Below, piece after piece: positions 1 through 12,900 of a stretch of DNA of 64,000 bases (its first letter is position 1; the number at the start of each line of letters is the position of its first letter). The DNA comes from Akebia trifoliata. Its lineage: Eukaryota > Streptophyta > Magnoliopsida > Ranunculales > Lardizabalaceae. The translations under genes and the position numbers were made by a program. The stretch spans positions 23,865,021 through 23,929,020 of the forward strand of contig CM030718.1 in assembly GCA_017979445.1 (NCBI GenBank), in the 5' to 3' direction. Under the pieces are notes generated by a model. The model was not told the origin of the DNA and did no database searches. It saw only the letters and a list, made by a program, of their open reading frames with translations.

Positions 1-2254
1 AGAGAGTCAGGCCGGATAAGCTAGGAGACTTCAAACTTATTAGCTTGGTGAGTTTTGTGTACAAAATTATCTTCAAGATGTTATCTTCGAGATTGAAAGT
101 GGTTCTTCCTAATCTTATCGATGAAGAGCTAGGGATTTTTATTAAGGGAAGACAAATTCTTGATGGAGTGTTGATGGCCAACGAATGTCTTGATTCGAGG
201 ATTAAGGGCAAGAAAGAGATGATGATTGGGAAAATAGACTTGCAAAAGGCTTATGATCATGTGAGTTGGGACTTCTTAGAATATATGATGGGGAAGATGG
301 GTTTTGGAGCGAAGTGGATTAGTTGGATCATGAAATGCGTTATAACAGTATCTTATTTGATTTTAGCAATGGGAGTCCGACTGGCTTCTTTAGGGGTTCG
401 AGAGGGTCAAGGCAAGGGGACCCTTTATCTCCGTTCTTGTTTCTTATAGTAGTAGAGGCCTTGGGTAGATTTTTTAGAAGAGCTGTTGATTTAGGAAAGC
501 TATCGGGGTTTAAGGTGAACAATGACGGTCATTTGATTTCTCACTTACAATTTGCAGATGATACATTGGTGTTTTTGGACCATTCGAGGGATCAAGTGAG
601 AATGTTGCGTGTATTATTGTGTTGTTTTGAGGCTATTTTAGGATTACATATCAATTTGCAGAAGAGTAAATTTTTTGGGGATGGAGATGTGAATGATATT
701 CATTTGATGGCCGTAACTTTGGGTTGTGGGCATGATACTTTACCCACGTCTTCTTTGGGTTTACCGTTAGGAGTTTCCTACAATAGTAACAAAATTTGTG
801 AAGTTGTGATTGAGAGATTAGAGAAAAGGTTGAGTACGTGGAAGGCCAAATATTTATCAAAAGGAGGGAAAGTAACTTTGATAAAAAAACACCTTAATAA
901 GTATCTCGATATACTTCCTCTCCCTGTTCTCGCTTCTTAAGTCTATAAAAATCAGATTGGAAAGGTTTATGAGAAATTTTTTGTGGAATGACAAGAATGG
1001 TATGAGGAAGTATCATTTGGTAAGATGGAAGTTGATTTGCATGCCCAAGAAGAATGGGGGGCTGGGGGTTAGGGGTCTTAGATGGGTTAATGGAGCGTTT
1101 TTAGGGAAATGGCTTTGGAGGTTCGATGAGGAGAGAGGTAATCTGTGGAGAAGGGTCATTACAGCTAAATACGGGGTGAAGAAGTTAGGTTGGTATAACA
1201 ATGAAGCTAAATGCTCGTATGAGTGTAGTATGTTAGGGGATTCTTAAGGCGAGTAAGGACTTTGAGAGAGGGGGATTAGATTTAGAGTGGGCACAGGGGA
1301 CAAAATCAGATTTTGGGAAGATATTTGGTGTGGCACATCGTCTCTGGCAACTCAATTTCCGTCCTTGTATGCCTGTTCTCTGAAGAACTACTTGATCTAG
1401 TAGCGTTTGATTTGCAATGACTCCACTTCTACTGGGGATTTGGGGTTCAAGAGAAACTTTAATGATTGAGAGCTAACAAAGGTGACATCTTTCCTTGATC
1501 TCTTGTATTCTTTTCATCTTAACGAAAGCGATCATGATAGGTGAGAATGAACAAGGGCGAAGGATCTGAGATTCTCTGTTTGCTCTTTTCACAAGTGATT
1601 TATTCCTTTTGCTGAGCAATTCTTCTCGGAGTCTCATTTGGTTCAAGTTAGTTCCTTCTACAATCTTCTTTTTTGTTTGGTTGGCTTCTTTAGGGAGGAT
1701 TCTTACGATGGACAATTTGATTGCACGGGGTTGGATCACTCGCAATTGCTATTCTCTTTGTTTGAGGGATGGGGAATCGGTTGACCATATTTTAATTCAC
1801 TACTCTTTTTCTCATGATATTTGGTTTCTTTTCTTTGGGCTTTTCCGTATTAAATGGGTCTTACTTCGGAAGTTTTTGTTGTTGTTAGTAGAGTGGGGCA
1901 ATAATGCTTTCTCCTCTAGAAAAAGATACCTTTGGGCTATGCTTCCCTTGGCTATTGCTTGGGGGTTGTGGAACGACATAACTAATAGGATATTCAAAAG
2001 TAAGGCGAGAAGCTTTCATGGCGTTTTCTTGGAGATCTTGGGCTTTCTGTACCTTTGGTCAAATCTGAAGATAGAGTTTGCGGGGATTACTTTCAATGAT
2101 TTTGTTTTTAGATGGAATTCCTTGTGTGATCATTGATGTTTTGAAATTTTTTTCGTTTGTTTTTGCTTTTCTTTGAGGGGCTACCTTAACCTTCTCTTCT
2201 TTTATTTTGTTCCTCCTCTTTTCTTCAATATATTTTATACTTATCAAAAAAAAA
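1..2254 (+). mobile_element. Decayed L1-type LINE, 3' part (RT and zf-RVT)
   Basis: Remnant of the ORF2 polyprotein of a non-LTR retrotransposon, running in from the left edge. Frame 45-449 begins inside the reverse transcriptase, with the KIDLQKAYDHVSWDF motif. It is frameshifted into 323-940, which carries QGDPLSPFLF and the catalytic LQFADDTLVFLD motif. A further frame (957-1247) carries the conserved WNDKNGMRKYHLVRW region, and 1609-2136 resembles the C-terminal zf-RVT domain. Frameshifts and stops between these pieces show it is dead. The 3' end is a short A tract at 2246-2254. It lies just upstream of the first visible DUF155 exon, so it probably sits in an intron of that gene. No endonuclease is seen, because the 5' part is outside the window. 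Confidence 0.9.
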
Positions 2255-2651
2255 TCTTGCTATACAAGAAAAGGAAATTAATAACAGCTAAATATTCCTA
2301 GATCTAGTAACTTAACAATCAATATTGAAATTATTTTTGCATTTTGATATCATGCATTGAGTCAAGGTTCTGAAGCTTTGTTACAGCATCAGTTTTGTTC
2401 ATGGCTGAAATTTAAATAAAATTTCAATATTTATTCAAAATCATGGTCAAGATATTGAATACTTTGTGTAGGACTTGTAGAAATTTTGAAATTGCTCGAA
2501 TGAAGTCGCTAAATTTTTGAATAGGAACTAAAAACATTTTATGGATTATCTAATCTGCTGATTTCTAAGATATAAGGCAAATAGTACTGCATTTATGATT
2601 ATAAAAACCGAATGTTAATCTGAGAGCTATGTCTTAAGTTCTTTATTTCAG
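2255..2651. other. Intron sequence, nothing recognised
   Basis: AT-rich stretch between the L1 poly-A and the first visible DUF155 exon. It ends in a pyrimidine-rich acceptor (CTTTATTTCAG) at 2641-2651. No coding or repeat signal was recognised. Confidence 0.5.
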
Positions 2652-3952
2652 GTTCTGGAGGGTAGCTTAAGTGGGAGTAATTGCCGTTACTTGGTAGTTT
2701 TCCAGTATGGATCCATCGTCTTATTTAATGTTCCTGAACATGAGGTCAATGGGTATCTGAAATTTGTCGAGAGGTATGCTTCAGGATTGCTTCCAGAAAT
2801 GAGAAAGGATGGTGAGAATCTTTTTCCAAAATGTATTTAATCAACCATGAAGTTGTCATTGCCTCAGCCGATTTTTTTAGATATTGGTTTAAATGTTGCA
2901 AAGCTTTGGATAAATTTTGATAGTTCTGTTGAATGGTAGAAAATTTGAGTTATGAAGGCTGAAGAGACACCAATTTATGATAATGAATGAATGCAAAACT
3001 GAAAATTACCCGGCCATGACAATATGGAGAAAGGTCTGCTTGCATTCATAGTCACCAAGTTGGAACATGGGTTTAAAACGGCAAGGGAAAACTTTGGAAA
3101 AATGGGAGAAAGGGGAAAGAAACAAGAAAAAAGAGGGGGGGGGGGGGGACAAAAAAAAAAAAAAAAATGCATAAAAACAATGGATATATATATATATAGG
3201 GTAGCGTTCAATGGCTAACTTTTTGGCAAAACATTTTTCAAAACATGAGTTAGAAGTTTTGGAATGGGCTGATTTTTTGTGAGGATGATCTCTACGGTGA
3301 GGAGATTATCCTCACCAAAAATCAGCCCATTCCAAAACTTCTAACCCATGTTTACAAGTTGAAAAATCGTGGACTGTCCATTTTTTGTAAACTGTTTTTG
3401 ATGGGGTTAGAAGTTTTGGAATGGGCTGATTTTTGGTGATGATGATCTCCTCACTGTAGAGATCATCCTCACCAAAAATCAGCCCATTCCAAAACTTCTT
3501 ACTCATGTTTTGAAAAATGTTTTGCCAAAAAGTTTGCTAAAAAGTTTGCCATTGAACGTGACCCATATATATATATATGTGGTCACGTTCCATGGACACA
3601 AATATCTACTCATATATTTACAACATGTTTTGTCCTAAGTGGGCTAAAAGTTTCGGATTGATCCGATTTTTGGTGAGGATGATCTCTATGATGAGGAGAT
3701 CATCCTCACAAATAAATCAGCTAATTCTAAAACTTCTAACCCCATATTTATGAGTTGAAGAATTGTGGACCGTCCATTTTTTGTAAACCACTTTTGACGA
3801 GGTTAAAAATTTCAGATTGAGCTGATTTTTGGTGAGGATGATCTCCTCATTCATCACAGAGATATCCTCACCAAAAATCAGATCAATCCGGATCTTTTAG
3901 CCCACATAGGACAAAACACGTTGTAGATATATGTGTATACGGATCCTGATCC

Positions 3953-3984
<32 letters not shown>

Positions 3985-6900
3985 ATTTATGTATATATGT
4001 ATGTATGTATAACACATTAGACATTTATTTCAAGGTTTTTTTATAATATATATTTTTGAGAACAAATACTATTGAATAACTATGCATGATAACATGTTTC
4101 CACATGTAGTTGTATATTCCATGTGCTAAAAAAAAGTCTGACCATCAACGTATCTTTTGAGCAAAATAACGCACTATCGATTTTTCTTTTTTAAATCATA
4201 ACATCAAGATATTATCATCGAATTTCTCTTTAAACAACATTTATGAACCTAATCATAAATAACCCTAAGACCACAAAAATTAACTATATGACTAGAAAAA
4301 AATGAGTTACTATTATTTTTGAAAAAAGTTTTTAAAACGTAATAACGCAAATTTTTTGAATTTTTTATTTTATTTTAGTCTTTTAAATTGTTAGATGTAC
4401 AAAACACATTTTAAACTAGACTTTTTATTAAAAAAAATGATTTTTTTAATGACTGTGCTTGCATCCTCAACCAAATGGGATCAAATAGGTTGATGAATAG
4501 TTTGTGGGACTGTCGATGGATCAGACCAGATTCTATCTGTTTGAGGGTTTGGATCGAAGTTTTGGGATCTATGAAGGACTTGATTCTTTAGTATACAGGT
4601 AAGTAAATACACTGTATTACGTCATTATCATCATTGAAGCCTTACCCCAAAAAGTTGGGATTGTCTGAATGAATCATTTTTCTCCATTCTGTTCTGTCTG
4701 GAGCCACGTCTCATATAAAATCCAATGTTGATGTAGGATGGCGAGGGAAGAAGATGAAATTGGGAGGGTTTAAGGAATCTGATTTGGTGGATTTGGGTGA
4801 CAATGGAAAAATGGTTGGTAATGAAGTATATGGTAGATTTGGAAAATAGATTAATGAAATAGGGGTTAAAGAAAATGAGAAAGGACTAAGGATTGAGGTT
4901 TGTAGGTTTGAAGAATCAAGAATTAAGACTCAAAAATCAATAACCAAGAGAATTCAAGATTTTTTTGAAAAAAAAATCAAGAAAACAAAGTTTATGGATT
5001 GGTTTCCTGAAACTTGAGGATTAAAACGTCCTTGATGGTTTCTTGATTTCTTACAAATAAAAAAAATGTAGAAAAGATGGATTGAAGAAAAGATAGAGGA
5101 TAAGAAGAAAATTAAAGAAAGAAAAAATGATATTTACCTTAGAATCACCCCAATGATTTCTATATCATCATCCACGTTGAATGCACCAACATTCAAAAGA
5201 AAACATTTTGTTTATTCCATCATTTTCTCTGTAAATAAACCCTAATGCAATCTATAAATAAAGAAAATCAACCAAGAATCCTAATAAAACTAAAATACTA
5301 AATAAAATAATCTAATTTTAGTAACTTTCTCTCTCCTAATTTTTCAACCCTACTAAATTTAAATAAAAGATAAATTAAAGTTATTAAATTGCCCCTAAAT
5401 ATTATATTAAGACTATGGGCCAATAAAACATGAAAATAAGTCCAAAAAAACAAAAAAAATAAAACCCTAAAACAACCCAAAACTAAAAAAAATAATTAAT
5501 ATAAAATAATCTTGAATGATAAAATGATAAATTTGGACCCAATTAAGTGAAAACTTAAATAATTACAAAATTTTTGTCGGAACCCTTGACTGTTGTCTTG
5601 ATTTGCGTTCCACATTAAAAGTTTTCATATATATGCTCTCACCATTTCAATCCACTTTTTTTTGAGTCTTTCTCTCACACTTTTAGAACCTTCAACGCCC
5701 ACATGTCCTTTAACTGGGGTTGTAATGGGTTTTCGCTACTATCATCTAAGTCGACTTTCCCTTAGTTTATCACCTATAGGGGCTACTCCTATTCCCAATA
5801 TATATATATTGTGTTCTCTGAAAGATTCAATCAAGACCTGTTCCAGACACTCATCAGATCGAATTTGGAGTGAGATTCTATGTTCCATTATATATTTGCC
5901 TTGTAAGTACCCTTTTTGGACCAGACCAATTGTTCTTGGACCAGATCTGGACCTACCTACTTTATGCGATTTGAACCTGATCACAGTCCTGAGTTAGCCA
6001 GCAAGGAACTTGTAGTCTGTAATATTTAGTATGCCAGTCTGTATTTGTCTACTGGCTCTACCGGAATAACTTAGAAGTCGAGACCAAAAGGGGACATTGA
6101 TCAGGGAGAAAAAGTGTATTATTTTTTACTGTCTGAACAGTGTCAAATTTTAGGTTTGCAACTAATACCTTCGTCTTGCCTTTGGTTGGGGTGCCCATCA
6201 CCACCACCACCACCACCACCACCACCATTATTCTGTTCTACCAATATAATTCTCTGTTCTTTCACTTCAACTTTCCCTGATTCCTTCTCTCGGTCTTTCT
6301 TTTATCTAAACTTTCCTTCACTATGGGGTTGCAGACCATCCTTTTTAGATTTCCAGATCTCAAAATTAGACCATGACCTGCATCTATTCAGTACCACCCC
6401 CAAACCAGAAGGGCATGAGTATATAGTACAATTGCATACATAATTTTTACCCTAACATTGTTGTCTTCATGTGTTCACATAAATAAGCTTGACGGTGAAC
6501 CTGAGGCCCATACAATTATCACTATTTCGATTAAATATCAAAGCCAATATTGTTTTAAGTAGGTTGGTAGTTCTTTCTATAATTTTAAGCATGCTGAATC
6601 TACACTACTGTAGTTTTTAGGAATCTAAAAGTTTTTTCAGCTCTTCAATTGGGATATTATGTGAAGTAGGGTATTCTATGCTCTCAATGTTGTTATTTTC
6701 AACTATTTCAAATACTTGGTGCTTTCTGCGATGCTACTTATCCCAGAAATTGTAAGTTTATTGTAAAACTTGACCTTTTTTTTTTTCTTCTTGTGCTGAA
6801 ATGTAGAGTATGAGGTGAGAGAGAAGCCAACGTTACACACGTGGATGCAAGGTGGGCTAGACTATATAACGCTGCAGTATTTGAACACAGACGGGATTCG

Positions 6901-9900
6901 TACCATTGGTAGCGTTCTTGGTCAAAGCATTGCTCTTGATTACTATGTTCGACAGGTAATTTTTTTATATATTAAAATTGCAAATGTGCGGCCGTTGTCC
7001 TTGAGCATTGATAACACTTTTAGCACCCCCCCTCTTTTTCTTCTTTTAGGTTGATGGAATGGTTGCCGAATTCACAGACATAAACCGTGGGATGGAGAAA
7101 ACGGGTACCTTTACCATGGAAAGGAAAAAGCTTTTTCAGTTAGTGGGAAAGGCGAATTCTAATCTGGCTGATGTGATTCTTAAACTTGGACTTTTTGAGA
7201 GGTAATAACATTATTGTCAGGATTTACAATACAAACCTTTACTTCATTGGATTTCCATTCAAAAAGCTGATATTGGTGTTTTTCTGAAATCCATGTGCAA
7301 AGATTATTGTCGGAAGAATCCATACAATCATCTAATACCCATTTACACGCTTCTTGGCTGAAAGACAGACTTTAAATGCTTGCTTAATGTTGTTTCTTCT
7401 CCATAAACATTACAACATTTCCAGGCTTTCTTAACTTATCAAATTCGTTTCTCTTATAAAAAATAGAAAAAAAGAACAAGATTAAGTTTACATATATGTT
7501 TGAATGGCAAAAATGTTTTGGTTGTGTCAGTTGGCGCATTGTATTATTTCAAATCCTCTAAGTTGCAACGACTTTGGGATATTTCTCATTTATTGTACTT
7601 CTCTTTTATTTGACAAGATATGTCCACATTATACACCTTTGAATCTCTTTATTTAGTACCTTTTCTCGAGGCTTTGTCCAAATGCTGGGCCAACCTTTGG
7701 TTTACTCTCAAACAAAAGTTAATAATGCCTGGATTATACCATAGCCCTTGTTTTGACAAGAAGCATAATCTTTTTTTGTCTTTTGGAAAGTTAATTAGGG
7801 TTAGGCAGACCCCCTATCAGGAAAGGCAAAAGGCTTACAATCTTCCATAGGCATGCCCATTGGCATCCTTTGTTACAATGTTCTTGAGATCACTAGGAAA
7901 TACATCATGAGCGAAGTCCACTCTACCTACGGAGTTAAGAGTGGAAGCTAGGGAGTCTGCAACATAGTTGCCCTCTCTGTAGCAGAAATCAAGGTTCATC
8001 TCTTCAAAAAACAGTAGGTTCTCTCTGATCTGTCTTACCATCCCGGCCATTTTCCAAGGGATTTCACATTCTCCTTTGATGCTGTTAACTGCCACTTTTG
8101 AGTTGATTCTAATCCAAATCTTCTTAATATTAGCTGTCATGGCTAATCTCAGGCCTTTCCCCAGCGCTCTCAGTTCATGCTGCAAAACTGACTTTGCTTC
8201 AGTGCATGTAGCCATTCCACAAAGAGGATTCCCTTCACGATCTCTGATGATTGCCCCTTCCCCTCTATTCCCACTATTCCCACGCATAGAGCCATTTGAA
8301 TTTAGCATGTAACACCCTTCAAGAGGTCTAATCCAAGTATAATAAATTAGAATTCTGTGAAAGTACTGTCTCAATATTCCAGGAGTCCAAAAGTCTTCTG
8401 TTAACTGCATTATCCTCCACTTTCAAGCCTTCTTGCTGCACAACCAGAACGTCTCTGATGATGAGCCTGTCAATACATTGCAAAGATCATAGGAGTAGTT
8501 GCAATCCAGGAACAAATGCCCTTCATTTTCAGGAGAGGCTCTACATAACACACGTGGGGGAAGAAATACACCCTCTTCTCATAAAGCGCTCTTGAGTCTT
8601 TAGACCTTTGCTCAACATCATCCATGTCATTGCACAGTGTCTGGGGATCCTATTGGTGAACCAAATGAGCCCAAACCAACTCACATTGGTGCCATTCAAC
8701 TTGAGAGTGCTGTAAGCTGAAACAGTAGAGAACTTCCAATTGATTCTGGTTTCCAAATCACCTTGTCTTCCTAATTAGGATCCATTTCCACCTCAATAAG
8801 CTGGTCTAGAGCTTCTCCAAGTTTGCTCTCGAGGAGGAAGGAGGCATCCATTGATTGTTCCTGATGTGGTTGCACATCTTGGCCTCTCTTTGAAGAAGAG
8901 AGTCATAACGGAGCACTTCTTGAAATCTTGCCATGAGGACTCCCTCTGGGTGACATGTATCATGCCATAAGAATGTTTGGTTACCATTCCCCAGATCATG
9001 AGTGATAGATTCTTGCACTAGATTCCTTGTCTTTAAAACATGTCTCCAAATCCACGGGGCTTCATTTGGGATCTTCATGCTCCAAAAGTGTTGTTTTTTC
9101 GGTTCTTTTTCACCCATTGTACCCACAAATTTTCTGTTTGTAATTGTGGTATTTTCAGCATATAGAAGTAAAGAAGAAAGAATCAAGCATAGAAAATCAT
9201 AGAGGAATAGTGATTACTGTTCACTGTGAACAATAACTTTTTAATATTTATATTGAATAAGAAATAAGCGGATACTATGGTGCAACCAGTAATGCCTTAA
9301 TGTAATACATCCTATGCTCATTTCAGCAGTAATTATAGCCCAAACTTGTTTGGCTATACCAACACTGTTGAAGAGCTCTAGATCTTTTAACCACAGGCAT
9401 CCCTTCACCTTGCTTCTAGCCATTCTTCTCCATCTCACTTCACGGTGCTTCTTTTCCATTAAGGGCCCTGCCCAGATGAATCTGGTTAGGATTTTTTCAA
9501 TCTCCTTAGTAACTTTGCAAGGGAACTCACGAACACTTGTCCAGTACACTTGGCTACTGCTTAACACTGATTTAACCAACTCAATTCTCCCACCTAAAGA
9601 GAGGAACCTGGACTTCCATGCTTTGATTCTTGTTGTAATGTTTTCTACCAAAGGCTGACAATCTTGGCATTTTAGCCTAGTTGTTGTCAGTAGCAGGCCA
9701 AGATATCTCATTGGGAGCCGTCCTTCCTTCATCTTGAGGATGCTTGTAAGGAGGGACTCCTCCTCTCTGCCATTAACTCTAGAAAAAAACACATTACTTT
9801 TACCTTTATTGATCTTAAGACCAGTTCCTTGTTTAAACCATTCCAGGCTTTTGGTTACTGTTGTTGTAGATCTTTCAGTTTCTTTCAAAAAACTCATGAG

Positions 9901-12900
9901 ATCATCCGCAAAAATAAGGTGGGATACCTCATGATTTTTGCTTTTGGCCATTAGTTCGAGCTCCTTATTACCACTTCTTTGAAGGTCTCCTGACAGCAGC
10001 TCCATTATCATGACAAATAAGTAAGGTGAGAGTGAGTCTTCTTTTTCGATCCCTTTCTTGCCAGGGAAATAGACTTTGAGGCACCCATTAATGGATAGGG
10101 AGTACATGGGTGTTGACACACAGCCCCATACCCAAGCTATGAAGTCTTCAAGGGAATTCATGAGTTCCAGACACTTGCTAGTCGCTTCCCATGCAACTGA
10201 ATCATAGGCCTTCTGGAGGTCCACCTTGGCTATGCATTTAGGGGAACCTTTATCTCTGTGGAAGTTCCTGATGAGCTCATGTGACAAAATAATGTTGTCT
10301 CCTATATTCCTTCCTGAACAAAAGCAGATTCGTCTTAATTCTGTTGGCAAGGATCTTGGAGGTACACTTTAGATAACGTTGCAGCATGCTATAGGTCTGA
10401 AATCTCCCACCTTATTAGGTCTATCAGTCTTTGGAACCAATATAATGGCAGTTGCATCGACTTCCTTAACAAATTTTCCTTTGTAGAAGAACTCAACAAT
10501 GGCAACATAAAACTCATCCCCTATGATGTCCCAACAGTGCTGGTTATTTAGTTGTAAACCTATCAGGTCCAGGTGCTTTGTCACCATCCATTGAGAAAAT
10601 GACTTATTTGATCTCCTCCTTTGTGATTGGTCTTGTTAGCATGTTCTTGTCTTCAGCTCTGATCTCCCTGAACTGTTCAGGTCAAGTTTCATTGGAGGGA
10701 TAGCTTCTTACAGAATTGAAGGATCTCCTCTTCTACCTGCTGAGAATTTTGCAGCCACTGTGTCATGGCACTATTCTTTTGAAGCGGGGTCGTGCGGCGC
10801 AAGGGGGTCAAATCCACTTGCAAGCCTGTAAAATGATCGTACACCACACACACGTAGCTAGCAAACAAGTAAACAAGGCAACACGAGATAAAGCCCGGAG
10901 GCAACTTTGTTGATATAATATTGATTACACGGTGTAACGCGTTACAAAAGCAAATAGATGCGTTACAAGCAATTGATGATCCTATGACACGCGGGACTTC
11001 CACGGAGCTGGGCTTCAAGGCTTCAACAACGTGGGTGTAGGCCGGGGATTGGGATAGCATTGACACCCTTCCTACAAAGTGTATGCTAAGTCTTTACTAG
11101 ATTTCCAGAAGGAAACATCAAAAGTAGAGGCCGGTCATACTCCCTTATTACGTAAATGCCACTAAGCTAACAAGTGTGCCCTGACACGGGGCTGACACGT
11201 ACCCTAAGCTAACAGATATGCCCTGGTACGGGGGCTGACATGGCTTCATAACGAGTCTTACATACTGTTACATGAGTGCTCCCGGGTAGCTCCGGGGCGA
11301 GCTTACACCTAACTCTAGGTGACAGATGATGTGGCCGTTACACACTGGCCATTTCTATCCTGGATTGCTTGAATTCTTTTCTAGCCCTTCTAGCCTTGAG
11401 AGATTTGTGGAAGAACTCAGTGTTGTTATCTCCAAGTTTAAGCCAGTTGATCCTAGCCTGTTTTCTGAGAGAAGCTTCCCTTCTTCTAGCCATGTAGCAG
11501 TAATCATTAGTGATTCTCTTCTCTTCCCTTGTGATGTGAAGGTCTAAGGGAGCAGTCTGGATTGCTTGCTGCACAGTCTCCAATTCTTTACCCAGAATGG
11601 TAGCCATTTCCTTATCTCTTCCGAAGTTTGCCTTGCTCCAATCTCTTAGAGCTTCTTTAAGGTTTTTCTACTTGAGCACAAGCTTAAACATTGGGCTCCC
11701 TCTAACAGGAGTTTCCCACACTCTTTACAAGGGGGAGGAAACTCTACTGGTCTGTCCGGTGGTTGGAAAACTTGAAAGGCCTCAATGTGTTTTGCTGTTC
11801 AGCCTCCATGTTAACCACCATATGACCATGATCTGATATCCCACTTGTAGGGAAGGTAGCTTGGGATTCGTTCAACTCATCAACCCATTGGATATTAGTC
11901 AAGACCCCATCAATTCTAGACAAGATCCTTCTCCCATCCTGCTTATCACTCCAGGTAAATTGACGGCTAATGACCTTAAGATCTATCAAACATGTTCTTT
12001 GGAAGCATTCCACTATGTCTTCTACATCAGCTTGGGTTACAGGTCTTCCTCCTACCTTCTCACTCAAGTTCCTCCCAGAGACCCTTCTTTTCTAACCTTC
12101 TATTTGAACCATACACCATGTTGATCATGAAGGTCCTTCCTTCATGAATAACACTAAGGCTTGTGTTCAGAGTTCCACCCCAACCATATCCTTCCCTTAA
12201 GGGCATGGCTATAGTTATCTTCCATGCTCCAGCCTGGCCAAATTCTAGAGGTAATAGTCCCTTTATTAATTTTTTTTTTTACCCTTGTTTCAACAATACC
12301 CATAACAGTGATTCCATGCTTCCTCCCAAACATTCTAACTTCTTGTTGCTTAAAAGGATCATTCAACCATCTAATGTTCCATGATGCTATCTTCATTTAG
12401 ACAGAGTTGGGGTACCACCTTCCTTCCTTCGTACCTCTCCTTTTTTTTTTTTCTGGCTGCCACCTTTAACAGGTTCCTTTTGGATGTTCTGAATGTTTTG
12501 TTTGATCTGTTCCAGGCTGGGAAACTTACTTTCACCTCTCATGTCAACGTCATCCACCTTAATGTTGTCATATTCTTTTGTGCCCCATTTACTTATTTCC
12601 ACACTCCTATTGTCTTCCTCCTCATCCAACACTTGGAATCTGTTAGATGTTGGTGTGCTGCTGTTCTGGAATGTGTTCTTTCCTCCAGAATCTTGTTGAG
12701 GTTTCTTCCCCCTGTAGGTGAGGACCCTTTTCCTTTTGGGTTGTTGACTCTAGGTTCCCTTAGGACTGACTCCTCTTGTTGGGCTTCGTTGGCCTTGCTG
12801 GCTTCTTCCCTTTCTGTGCTATTTCTCCCCAATAGGTCTCCTTCCCATTCCATTTCAGCAGGTTCCCCATTTGGGTGGGAGTTTTGTCTTTACCTCTACT

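Noticed and set aside
3199..3564. Long hairpin as a microRNA precursor
   Set aside because: The stem is far longer than plant miRNA precursors, with related copies nearby, so a MITE that may yield siRNAs is more likely.
5662..6443. Open frames of 111 and 109 codons in a DUF155 intron
   Set aside because: Low-complexity Ser/Pro/Leu composition, no known motif, and a (CAC)n tract in the second. The flanking exons splice past them.
10689..11066. 125-codon minus-strand frame
   Set aside because: Starts in the solo LTR and runs into a broken LINE frame; a chance fusion across the insertion border.
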